64,000 nt of DNA, taken from Rhizobiales bacterium 32-66-11 (GTDB lineage: Bacteria; Pseudomonadota; Alphaproteobacteria; Rhizobiales; Xanthobacteraceae). The notes beneath the pieces were generated by a model, which was not told the DNA's origin, did no database searches, and saw only the letters and a program-made list of their open reading frames with translations. The DNA lies in contig NCEH01000005.1 in the NCBI GenBank assembly GCA_002304505.1, positions 95,511-159,510 on the forward strand. The letters run 5' to 3'. A program made the translations under genes and the position numbers. Positions 35,420-43,158 of the stretch are shown one piece after another (positions within the stretch are counted from its first letter, which is position 1; every line of letters starts with the position of its first letter).

Positions 35420-36196
35420 TCAGGCCTTGGCGCGGCCGGAGATGAAGCGGTCGACGGCGGCCTTGTGCTCCTGGGTGGACGTGACCACCGCATAGTGGGA
35501 CGAGATGAGGTCGAGATTTGTCCTCAGGTCGTTGCGCAGGCCCTGGTAGATCGCCCGCTTGATGAAGCGCAGAGGAAGTTCCGGCGCCCTGGCGATCCTG
35601 CGGGCGATAGCCATGACCTCTTCCATGAGCCTATGGTCGTCGATCACCTTGTTGACCAAGCCGATGCGTAGCGCCTCTTCGGCATCGACGAAGTCCGCGG
35701 TGAAGAACAGCTCAAGGGCTTTCGCCGTGCCCACGATGCGGGGCAGGAAATGCGCCCCGCCGGCGCCGGGCACAAGGCCGATCTTCATGTAGGTCTCTGC
35801 GAACCGCGCACTTTTCGCCGCATAGCGCAAATCGCACATCAGGGCGAGATCGAGGCCGGCGCCAGTCGCAACACCGTTCATGGCCGCGATCACGGGCTTG
35901 TCGAGGTCCTCCAACGTGAGAGGGATGCGCTGGATTTTTTCGAACAGCTCGGCCTTGCGTTGGGCTGGCTCCTGGTTGAGCCGGTCAGCCATTTCGATGA
36001 CGTCGCCGCCGCTGCAGAAGGCCGAGCCGCTGCCTGTGACGACGACCACCTTGATCGCGGGATCGGTGCGGCACTGCTGGAGTGCTTCAGTCCAAGCCGC
36101 GATCATCTCGAAGGTAAAGGCATTCATGCGTTCCTGCCGGTCAAGCAGGATGGTGGCGATGCCGTCCTCGATGCTGAACTTCAAGTGTTCACTCAC
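35420..36196 (-). CDS. Enoyl-CoA hydratase/isomerase family protein
   Basis: 258-residue crotonase-fold enzyme. The oxyanion-hole blocks are GSGSAFCSGGDVIEMAD and GVATGAGLDLALMCDLRYA, and VPGAGGAHFLPRIVG covers the usual catalytic loop. The glutamate normally found just after the second oxyanion loop (ExxF/L) is replaced around AGLDLALM, and VPGAGG replaces the usual P-x-x-G-G-T/S loop with its glutamate; a hydratase, isomerase or ring-hydrolase role is therefore open. It is the 3'-most gene of the minus-strand beta-oxidation run 41056-35420, 85 bp after the SDR. Confidence 0.85.
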   Translation of the reverse strand: MSEHLKFSIEDGIATILLDRQERMNAFTFEMIAAWTEALQQCRTDPAIKVVVVTGSGSAFCSGGDVIEMADRLNQEPAQRKAELFEKIQRIPLTLEDLDKPVIAAMNGVATGAGLDLALMCDLRYAAKSARFAETYMKIGLVPGAGGAHFLPRIVGTAKALELFFTADFVDAEEALRIGLVNKVIDDHRLMEEVMAIARRIARAPELPLRFIKRAIYQGLRNDLRTNLDLISSHYAVVTSTQEHKAAVDRFISGRAKA

Positions 36197-36281
36197 AAGA
36201 TCTGCTCCCTGGTGCTTCGAGTGGGCTTCGCCTATCAGGGCGCGAATGCTTCATCCGAATTGCTTGCCGCAAGGCCAGGCC

Positions 36282-36995
36282 TCACGATGTCGAACCAAGG
36301 CTGAGCCCGCCGCAGACATAAAGTGTCTGGCCGGTGGTGAAGCCGCCGTCGACCGAAAGGAAAAAGGCGACGGCCGCGGCGACCTCCTCCGGCCGGCCGA
36401 CGCGCTGCAGCGGCACGTTGGCCATGAAGCGCGCGCGGATTTCCGACCCCTTTGGTTGGAGCGCGGCGAACATTTCTGTCTCGATAGGGCCGGGCGACAC
36501 CACGTTGACGGTGATGCCGTCCGCCGCCAGTTCGAGCGCCGTCGACCGCGCGAGACCCGATAACGCCGCCTTGGATGCGGAGTAGGAAACGCGGCCCACT
36601 TTCCCCAAGGCCGCCCGGCTGCCGATCATCACCACACGGCCGAATTTCGCCGCTCTCATGGGCTCGGACAGGGCCTGCATGCCCCAGACGACAGACTGCA
36701 GATTGACGCGGATCGTCCGTTCGAAACCGTCGTCCGTCATGTCCTCCAGTCGCTTGGCATCGACGTACCCGGCGTTGGCCACGAACCGCGTTGGCGCGAA
36801 TTCCGCGGCGATATCGAGGAATGCCTGCTTCGCGCTAGGCTCGGCCAGATCGACCGGCCGGAATATGCCGTCGAAATTGTCCGGGCGGGTGCGGGCAACG
36901 CCGATCACACGGTATCCGTCAGCCGCGCAACGTGCCGCGATCGCGCTTCCGATGCCGCGGCTCACTCCCGTGACAACAACTGTTTCTTGCTGCAT
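36282..36995 (-). CDS. SDR-family oxidoreductase
   Basis: 237-residue classical short-chain dehydrogenase/reductase. Cofactor motif TGVSRGIGSAIAARC at the N-terminus, with the ARTRP stretch after beta-2 that favours NADP(H); NAGYV in place of NNAG; catalytic Ser (MIGSRAALG) and the YSASK pair near residues 138-142. It ends with FTTGQTLYVCGGLS, typical of 3-oxoacyl reductases. Located between two enoyl-CoA hydratase genes in the minus-strand acyl-CoA degradation run, it probably oxidises a hydroxyacyl-CoA or a ring alcohol of the substrate. Confidence 0.87.
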   Translation of the reverse strand: MQQETVVVTGVSRGIGSAIAARCAADGYRVIGVARTRPDNFDGIFRPVDLAEPSAKQAFLDIAAEFAPTRFVANAGYVDAKRLEDMTDDGFERTIRVNLQSVVWGMQALSEPMRAAKFGRVVMIGSRAALGKVGRVSYSASKAALSGLARSTALELAADGITVNVVSPGPIETEMFAALQPKGSEIRARFMANVPLQRVGRPEEVAAAVAFFLSVDGGFTTGQTLYVCGGLSLGSTS

Positions 36996-37027
36996 GTCTA
37001 ACCGTCCTCCCTTTGATTCATTTGCTT

Positions 37028-37789
37028 TCAGCAGCCACGCCAGCGGGGTGCCCGCCGTTCGGCGAACGCGGCCGCGCCTTCCCTTGCGTCCTCGGAATCG
37101 AACACCGGATCGGTGAATTCGGCTTGGCGTGCAAAGAGCTCACTTGATGGCCAATCGGCCTGACGCCTGAACACCTGCAACGTGGCCGCTACGGCGAGCG
37201 GACCGTTGGCGGCGATGGTTCTGGCCAAGTCCGTGGCTACGGCGAGTGCCCCTCCCGGCTCGGCAATCCGGTTGATGAGACCCGTCGCATAGGCCTCCTC
37301 GGCACCGAGGAAGTCGCCCGTCAGCAGGAGCTCCAGTGCCCGGCGGGGGGCCATCTGGCGCGGCAGGCGCGTCAGACCGCCGGCCCGGGCGACGAGGCCC
37401 CGCTTGGCCTCCGGCAGGCCGAAGCGCGCGTTTCTCGCGGCGACGATCAGGTCGCAGGCCAGCGCGAGCTCGAAGCCGCCCGCCAGGGCATAGCCTTCCA
37501 CCGCTGCAATCAACGGCTTCGACGGCAGGGCTTCGGTGAGGCCGGCAAAGCCCCGCCCCTCCACCTTGGGGATCTCACCGGCAAGGAACGCCTTCAGATC
37601 CATGCCCGCGCAGAATGTGCCCCCCGCGCCGGTCAGAATGCCGATGCGCAGTTCCGCGCTCTCCTCCAGCCGGTCGATTGCAGCGGCGACGCCCTCCGCG
37701 GTGCGCCGGTTCACTGCATTCTTGACCGAAGGGCGATTGATGGTGATGACCGCGACCCCATCGGCGGCTTCAAACAACACGTCGTCCAT
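37028..37789 (-). CDS. Enoyl-CoA hydratase/isomerase family protein (second copy)
   Basis: 253-residue crotonase-family protein. The start at 37789 gives MDDVLFEAADGVAVITINRP. Oxyanion-hole segments are GAGGTFCAGMDLKAF and GYALAGGFELALACDLIVA; the glutamate-containing loop reads GLPEAKRGLVARAGGLTRLP, where Glu and the GG turn are retained, consistent with a working hydratase. The C-terminus EFTDPVFDSEDAREGAAAF is standard for the family. It lies 10 bp downstream of the next SDR gene and is not closely similar to the other hydratase at 35420, so the two probably act on different intermediates. Confidence 0.88.
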   Translation of the reverse strand: MDDVLFEAADGVAVITINRPSVKNAVNRRTAEGVAAAIDRLEESAELRIGILTGAGGTFCAGMDLKAFLAGEIPKVEGRGFAGLTEALPSKPLIAAVEGYALAGGFELALACDLIVAARNARFGLPEAKRGLVARAGGLTRLPRQMAPRRALELLLTGDFLGAEEAYATGLINRIAEPGGALAVATDLARTIAANGPLAVAATLQVFRRQADWPSSELFARQAEFTDPVFDSEDAREGAAAFAERRAPRWRGC

Positions 37790-37799
37790 GGAAGCAACC

Positions 37800-38564
37800 T
37801 CAGCGGGGGGCCATGCGGATGGCACCATCCAAACGGATAGTCTCACCGTTAAGCATCGGATTTTCGATGATCTGCGAGGCCAGCAGGGCAAACTCCTCGG
37901 GGCGCCCGAGCCGGGCGGGATGCGGCACCTGCGCTCCGAGGGATCGCCGCACATCCTCCGGCAGACGCGCCAGAATGGGTGTGTCGAAAATGCCCGGAGC
38001 AATGGTGCAGACCCGGATGAGCCGGGCCGCCAGATCCCTTGCCGCGACCAGGGTCATGCCGACAATGCCAGCCTTGGCGGAAGCATATGGGATCTGGCCG
38101 ATCTGGCCTTCATACGCGGCGACGGATGCGGTGAGAATGAATACCCCCCTCTCTCCGTCCACAACGTCGTTCCGGGCCATGCGGGCGGCAGCAAGGCGCA
38201 GGACGTTGAAGCTCCCCACCAGATTGAGGCGGATCAGCCCCTCAAAATGCTCGAGCGAGCCGGGATTACCCTCCTTGTCGAGAATGCGCAGCGCCCCGCC
38301 GCGACCGGCGCAATGAACGACGGCCCGGAGCGGCGCGCGCGCCACCGCTGCATCGAACACCCCGGTCATCTGCTCGCTGTCCGTCACGTCGGCTGCAACA
38401 AACTGCACGTTCGGGCCAAGACGCTCGGCGTGCTGGACCCCGGCCGAGCCGGGCAGATCGGCGATCACGACGAAGGCCCCCTCCCGGACCAACCGTTCCG
38501 CCGTTGCGAGCCCGAGGCCCGACGCCCCACCCGTGACGACGGCTGAATTTCCCGCGATGTTCAA
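37800..38564 (-). CDS. SDR-family oxidoreductase, 3-hydroxyacyl-CoA dehydrogenase type 2-like
   Basis: 254-residue short-chain dehydrogenase. Cofactor loop TGGASGLGLATAERLV and Asp at the end of beta-2 (VIADLPG), indicating NAD+ preference. HCAGRGG replaces the usual NNAG, and the catalytic block is TASVAAYEGQIGQIPYASAK. TGGASGLG, HCAG and the insert EGQIGQ are shared with HSD10-type 3-hydroxyacyl-CoA dehydrogenases, so this is the likely beta-oxidation dehydrogenase. I start it at TTG 38564, because no ATG fits and AAGAGGAG lies about 8 bp upstream. It is 20 bp after the thiolase gene. Confidence 0.85.
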   Translation of the reverse strand: MNIAGNSAVVTGGASGLGLATAERLVREGAFVVIADLPGSAGVQHAERLGPNVQFVAADVTDSEQMTGVFDAAVARAPLRAVVHCAGRGGALRILDKEGNPGSLEHFEGLIRLNLVGSFNVLRLAAARMARNDVVDGERGVFILTASVAAYEGQIGQIPYASAKAGIVGMTLVAARDLAARLIRVCTIAPGIFDTPILARLPEDVRRSLGAQVPHPARLGRPEEFALLASQIIENPMLNGETIRLDGAIRMAPR

Positions 38565-38584
38565 GCGACGTCTCCTCTTGATCG

Positions 38585-39766
38585 TTACAGGCGTTCGATA
38601 ATGGTGGCGTTGGCCATGCCACCGGCCTCGCACATGGTCTGCAGGCCGAAGCGTCCGCCATTCTGTTCCAGAGCGTAGAGCATGGTGGTCATGATGCGCG
38701 CGCCCGACGCGCCGAGCGGGTGGCCCAGGGCGATGGCCCCACCGCGAGGGTTGAGCCGCGCGAAATCGCCGCCGATCTCCCGGTGCCAAGCCAGCGGCAC
38801 GGGCGCGAACGCCTCGTTCACCTCCACATGGTCCATCTGGTCGATGGTCAGGCCCGTGCGCTCCAATATCCGGCGGGTCGAGGGGATGGGGGCGGTCAGC
38901 ATGAGCAGCGGATCATCGCCATACACATCGAAGCCGACCACGCGGGCACGCGGGCGCAGACCCAGACGCAGCGCCGTCTTCTCGCTCATCATCAGCAGGG
39001 CTGCCGCCCCGTCGGTGATCTGCGAGGAGTTACCGGCCGTCACCTGCCAGTCGATCTGCTGGAAGCGCTCCTTGATAGATGCGTCCTCGAAGGAGGGCTT
39101 CAACTGCGCCAGGCCGTCGACCGTTGTCGACGCTCGGATGACCTCGTCGTGCGCCACGGTGGTGCCGTCCGGCGTCCTGACCGGCAGGATCTCCGCATCG
39201 AAGGCACCACTCCGCTGGGCTTCCGCCGCCAGTCCCTGTGAACGAGCCGCAAAAGTGTCACAATCGGTACGTGTAAGCCCCCATTTCGCCGCGACGAGTT
39301 CCGCCGCTATGCCTTGCGAAACGAGTCCCGGTGCAAAGCGCTTTGTCACCATCGGACCAAACGGATCGGCCCCCATGCGGGCGCTGCCCATGGGGACGCG
39401 GCTCATGCTCTCGACACCACCCGCGATGACGATGTCGTAGGCCCCGGCCATGATGCCTTGCGCCGCGAAATGGACGGCCTGCTGGCTCGACCCGCACTTT
39501 CGATCGATGGTGGTCGCGGGGACATGGCTCGGAAACCCGGCTGCGAGCACAGCCATGCGTCCCGGTGTCGCCGATTGCTCACCCGATTGAGAAACGCAGC
39601 CGATGATCACGTCATCGATGCGGCCTGCATCAAGGGTGTTGCGCTCGACCAGGGCAGCCAGCACCTGGGCCAGCAGGTCTGTGGGATGGACCGACGACAG
39701 GCTTCCGCCGGGCTTGCCCCGACCGGTCGGCGTGCGCAGGGCATCCACGATGACGGGTATGTTCAT
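38585..39766 (-). CDS. Acetyl-CoA acetyltransferase (thiolase)
   Basis: 393-residue thiolase for the cleavage step of the acyl-CoA pathway. Nucleophile Cys91 in IDRKCGSSQQAVH, histidine in LGHPLGASGARI and second cysteine Cys379 in MCEAGGMANATII, close to the degradative steroid-type thiolase pattern (CEAGG in place of CIGGG). It is distinct from pcaF at 8233 (400 residues). It lies directly upstream of the SDR-hydratase genes on the minus strand. Downstream of the broken acyl-CoA dehydrogenase there is a 226-bp gap (39767-39992) without a gene, so it may have its own promoter there. Confidence 0.9.
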   Translation of the reverse strand: MNIPVIVDALRTPTGRGKPGGSLSSVHPTDLLAQVLAALVERNTLDAGRIDDVIIGCVSQSGEQSATPGRMAVLAAGFPSHVPATTIDRKCGSSQQAVHFAAQGIMAGAYDIVIAGGVESMSRVPMGSARMGADPFGPMVTKRFAPGLVSQGIAAELVAAKWGLTRTDCDTFAARSQGLAAEAQRSGAFDAEILPVRTPDGTTVAHDEVIRASTTVDGLAQLKPSFEDASIKERFQQIDWQVTAGNSSQITDGAAALLMMSEKTALRLGLRPRARVVGFDVYGDDPLLMLTAPIPSTRRILERTGLTIDQMDHVEVNEAFAPVPLAWHREIGGDFARLNPRGGAIALGHPLGASGARIMTTMLYALEQNGGRFGLQTMCEAGGMANATIIERL

Positions 39767-39992
39767 TTTGAAACGTCTCCGATTTCGTCAGAAGGGCAGG
39801 ACGTCAGAAGGGGCGCGCGCTGCATCGGCATCGCGGATGCGGACGGCCTCGCAGGCTCCGTGCATGGCGTCGCCGAGGCGTCGGACTTGGCGGCCGTCAC
39901 CGATCGAGATCGCCGCAACCCGATGCGGCGCGAGCCGATCGGCAGGTCGGGGGAGCGGCTCCGTCCAGGCGTGAAGAGTGCGTCATAGCCCA

Positions 39993-41056
39993 TCACACGG
40001 GCTTGGCGGCTTTGGTGGACAAGGTATTGCGCGCGATCACGAGCTTCTGGACTTCCGATGCACCTTCGTAGATTCGCATCGGACGAATGTCCCGATAGAG
40101 ACGTTCGACCACGCTGCCCCGCGCCACGCCGAGGCCGCCGAACAGCTGAACGGCGCTGTCGATCACGCGCTGCGCCGCCTCGGTCGCCCCGAGCTTCGCC
40201 AACGCCGACTCGCGCGACAGGCGCCCCTCCCGCGTGTCCTTGGCCCACGCGGCGCGATAGACCAGAAGCGCAGCGCTCTCGAGATCCAGCACCATATCGG
40301 CGATACGGCTTTGGACCGTTTCCAGCTCGGCCATGCGATGGCCGAACATGCGTCTCGCCTCAACCCGCTCCAGGGTCTCCGCAAGGGCGCGTCGCGCCAT
40401 GCCCACAGCGGCGGCTCCGACGGACGGGCGAAAGACATCGAAGGTCGCCATGGCCGCCTTGAAGCCGGCACCCGGGCTGCCGACCATGTTCGCCTTGGGC
40501 ACGCGGCAATCCTCAATCTGCAGGCCAGCAATCGGATGATCGGCGACGAGCCGGATCTCGTGATCCATGTCTTCGTGCCGTTGAGGACATAATGGTCACC
40601 GTCCGCCGTCGCCGTGGTGGCGACAGCCGCGACGTCGGAGCCGGCATCGGGCTCGGTCAACGCAAACGCGGGTATGCGCTCACCGCGTCGGCAGGGATCG
40701 AGATATTCCTGGCGCTGCCGCTCCGTCCCGGCCTGCCACAAAGGCGCCGTCGCCAGACCCTGAATGATGAAAACACTGTCAACCAAGGCGGACTTGTAGG
40801 CCAGCGCCTCGCGGATCAGGCAGATGGCACGCACATCGAGATTCTGGCTCGCGGCCCGTCCCGAAGCCGGCACGACATAGTCGAGGAAGCCCCATTCAGC
40901 CATTTCCCGGGCAAAGCTGCGGCATTCCCTAGCGAAATAGGGGCTCCCGCCCTCTCCCTCATCCTGCGCCTGCGCCTGCCATTCCTTCAGGCGTGAGGCA
41001 ATGTCGCGATGTGATGGCGCGAAGAACGGCAGATCCCAGATATCCCAAGCACGCAT
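39993..41056 (-). pseudogene. Acyl-CoA dehydrogenase gene with internal deletion and frameshift
   Basis: The upstream half (ATG 41056, MRAWDIWDLPFF...) contains FALTEPDAGSDVAAVATTA and ends at VLNGTKTW around 40565. The remainder of the enzyme continues in another frame from about 40568 to 39993 ([20 protein letters not shown], later ...[18 protein letters not shown]). In intact family members about 40 residues separate NGTKTW from the [12 protein letters not shown] strand; here they are missing, so roughly 110-120 bp was lost together with the frame. A single-base sequencing error would not remove those residues. Both halves are otherwise well conserved, which suggests a recent event. The residual ORFs should not make a functional dehydrogenase. 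Confidence 0.75.
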
Positions 41057-41130
41057 GACAAACCCTCTCCCGCTCACGCGGGCTCTTGGCGTTTCCCCCG
41101 GGCGATCTGCTCGCTCTCTTTCATTAATAA

Positions 41131-41142
41131 ATCAACATAGAT
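41131..41142. promoter_or_regulatory. Candidate copy of the TetR motif (ATCA-N4-AGAT)
   Basis: ATCA-ACAT-AGAT, 75 bp upstream of the minus-strand acyl-CoA operon start (41056), followed by a T-run and ATG as in the motif copy near 27390-27405. It has one mismatch from the ATCA-N4-TGAT core at 28221-28232. A shared operator is possible but unproven. Confidence 0.35.
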
Positions 41143-41228
41143 TTTTTTATGTCAATCCAATTTGTGTGCAGCCGCGATCCGGCCGCGGCCGCACCACCGC
41201 GCAGCACTTAGGTCAATTCATTGAATTT

Positions 41229-41252
41229 AATCAAAATATTTAGATTTTGATT
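41229..41252. repeat. Perfect 9-bp AT-rich inverted repeat
   Basis: AATCAAAAT (41229-41237) and ATTTTGATT (41244-41252) are separated by 6 bp. It lies in the 770-bp stretch between the acyl-CoA operon and the GNAT gene (41057-41826), which otherwise holds only the solute-binding protein remnant at 41453-41650. Confidence 0.5.
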
Positions 41253-41452
41253 TGCCACCGAGGCCACCGGATGGGCTTCGTTTTGAAGCCGCCCGCGTTA
41301 GGCCGAAGATTCTTCTCAAAACATTCCAATGAGCTTGTTTTGTTCCGAGATTTCGTTAGGCTGCCCTCAAAACAATCAAGAATATCAAAAGGGACGACGC
41401 GACCGCCGGTCATCCATGACGCGGATCGGCAGGGTTCTCAAGGAGTCGGAAG

Positions 41453-41650
41453 ATGAATTGTGCCTTGTCTAGAATTTCGAGGTAACTGCTCACACCGATT
41501 GCCACAATATGCCTGCTGAGCGGCCCCGCAAACACTGCTGATTTCGAGGTGAAAATTGGCATTCTCAGCGACATGAGCAGCGTGTTTGCGGACCTCGTCA
41601 ATCCTGGGTCGGTACTTGCCGCAAAGATGCGACCAAGAGCGTGGCGATGA
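41453..41650 (+). pseudogene. N-terminal remnant of a branched-chain-type ABC transporter solute-binding protein
   Basis: An ATG at 41453 preceded by AAGGAG (41440-41445) reads ten codons, meets an in-frame TAA at 41483, then continues in the same frame as LLTPIATICLLSGPANTA, a signal-peptide-like hydrophobic core. This is followed by FEVKIGILSDMSSVFADLV and PGSVLAAKM. VKIGILSDMS-x-x-YAD-x-x-GPGSVxAAxM is the hallmark mature N-terminus of Leu/Ile/Val or amide-type periplasmic binding proteins (about 400 residues). The frame then ends at 41650, so more than 80 percent of the gene is lost. The rest of 41057-41826 shows no gene. Confidence 0.6.
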
Positions 41651-41826
41651 CATGGCGTGGGCTTGGCATTCGACCAATCTTTAAGATGGGTTCAGGATCA
41701 GTCCGGCACACATGCTGGTCATAGGACCTGAGCGGCAATCGGCGGCGATTGGGTCTTCGCGGAGCAGAGAAGCGCCGACGCCGATCAAATTCTTCTGACG
41801 GGATTGCGGATCACGAGAGAGGCAGC

Positions 41827-42360
41827 ATGGAAGCAATTGAAACGGAGCGGCTTGTCCTGAGGAATTTTCGGACGGGGGATGCCGCCGATCTTTTCGCCTA
41901 CTTGAATGAACCCAGGGCGAGTTGTTTTCTTTCTATGAAGCTCGAGGACATGGGCGCCGCGGAAGCAGAGGCGGAAGAACGAAGCCGAAGCGATGAGCAC
42001 ATCGCCGTCTGCTTGAGACATTCAGGCAAGCTTATCGGTGACCTGTTCGCCGTGCCCGAAGAGGACACGTTTTCGGTCGGTTGGAATTTCAATGCGGATT
42101 TCGGTGGAGCCGGGTTTGCTTTCGAAGCCGCCCGAGCGCTGTTTGCCTATCTGTTCACAGTCAGACACGCTCGTCGCCTCTATGCCTACGTAGAGGATCA
42201 CAACGCCCCGTCGCAGCGTCTGTGTGAAAGGTTGGGGATGCGGAAGGAAGGGCTGTTCATGGAGTTCGTGTCGTTCGAAACTGGCGACAATGGTGAGCCG
42301 ATCTTCGAGAATACGATGCAGTACGCGATCCTTCGAAAAGAATGGGAATCGCAGCAGTGA
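41827..42360 (+). CDS. GNAT-family N-acetyltransferase (RimJ/RimL type)
   Basis: 177-residue acetyltransferase. It begins METIETERLVLR-like (MEAIETERLVLRNFRTGDAA), standard for the Acetyltransf_3 group, and the acetyl-CoA binding region is FGGAGFAFEAARALFAYLF (R/Q-x-x-G-x-G/A is degenerate here). The ending DHNAPSQRLCERLGMRKEGL is a classic GNAT motif B (N-x-x-S-x-x-L-x-E-K-L-G-F/M). Start ATG 41827 follows GAGAGGCAGC. It is isolated, with pseudogene debris upstream and the convergent azoreductase-like gene downstream. Substrate unknown. Confidence 0.85.
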   Translation: MEAIETERLVLRNFRTGDAADLFAYLNEPRASCFLSMKLEDMGAAEAEAEERSRSDEHIAVCLRHSGKLIGDLFAVPEEDTFSVGWNFNADFGGAGFAFEAARALFAYLFTVRHARRLYAYVEDHNAPSQRLCERLGMRKEGLFMEFVSFETGDNGEPIFENTMQYAILRKEWESQQ

Positions 42361-42498
42361 CTCGAGCCTCACGGATCCCGCCGCCATTCCATCAGCACCT
42401 TGCCGCTTAAGCCGCGGTCGGGCAACGGCCTGTCCGTGTCTGGCGATCGGAAGGGAGAGGCCGCCGGAGACGACGCGTTGGGCTTGCGCCTCGGGCTT

Positions 42499-43074
42499 TC
42501 ACTTTATGCCGAGATAGGCGAGCGGAACCTTCAATCCCTGCTCGACAAGGTTCATTGCCGCAAGGCGCCCGCCCGCATCATATCCATAGTCGCCGCGCGC
42601 CGTCAGGATGACGAGACGCTTGCCGGATGCAAGCATCGGCCAATAAGGTTCGCCTGGCCGGGCGCGGTCGAATCCGAACGTCACGCCGACCCGCACAACA
42701 TTGTCGATCCATGCCTTCAGTTGGGCAGGCAACCCGAAATTATACATCGGCGCTCCGACAACGATCAGATCGGCCGCAACAAGCTCTGCCGCCAGACGGT
42801 CGCTTTCGGCAAGCAAGCCCTTCTGCGCATCGGTGCGCCGCCCGGGCGGGCAAAAGGCGGCCGCAATCCATGCTTCGCTGACCGGCGTGGGCGGGGCGGT
42901 TCCGACATCCCGATAGGTGATGGCATCATGTGGCCGCGCCGCCGACCAGCGATCAATGAACCGCGAGCTCAACCGCCGGGTATGCGAGCCGTGACGATCG
43001 CGACCGGAAATGCCGGACCGCGCGCTGGAATCCATATGAAGGACCCGTAGAACACCAGAATTGGACAGGGGCAT
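42499..43074 (-). CDS. FMN-dependent NADH-azoreductase/quinone reductase-like flavoprotein
   Basis: 191-residue flavodoxin-like fold protein. VLHMDSSARSGISGR with SHTRRLSSRFID is the FMN phosphate loop of the AcpD/AzoR family (S-x-R-x-x-x-S-x-S), APMYNFGLPAQLKAWIDNV is the conserved P-M-Y-N-F block, and TARGDYGYDAGG matches the T-R/A-GG-Y segment. The C-terminus stops at YLGIK, about 10-25 residues earlier than typical members (200-210), so it may be slightly truncated. It is divergent from the LysR regulator at 43159, which is probably its controller. Confidence 0.82.
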   Translation of the reverse strand: MPLSNSGVLRVLHMDSSARSGISGRDRHGSHTRRLSSRFIDRWSAARPHDAITYRDVGTAPPTPVSEAWIAAAFCPPGRRTDAQKGLLAESDRLAAELVAADLIVVGAPMYNFGLPAQLKAWIDNVVRVGVTFGFDRARPGEPYWPMLASGKRLVILTARGDYGYDAGGRLAAMNLVEQGLKVPLAYLGIK

Positions 43075-43158
43075 GATAACTCCATCTCATGTGTTACGAT
43101 CTCCGGTGAAGAGATAGGTCTTCGTAGCGCTAGAAGACGAACGCGAATTGCTCACCCT

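Noticed and set aside
41247..41456. Small plus-strand ORF of 69 codons in the gap before the GNAT gene
   Set aside because: No ribosome site and no recognisable sequence; ends inside the ribosome-site region of the solute-binding protein remnant.
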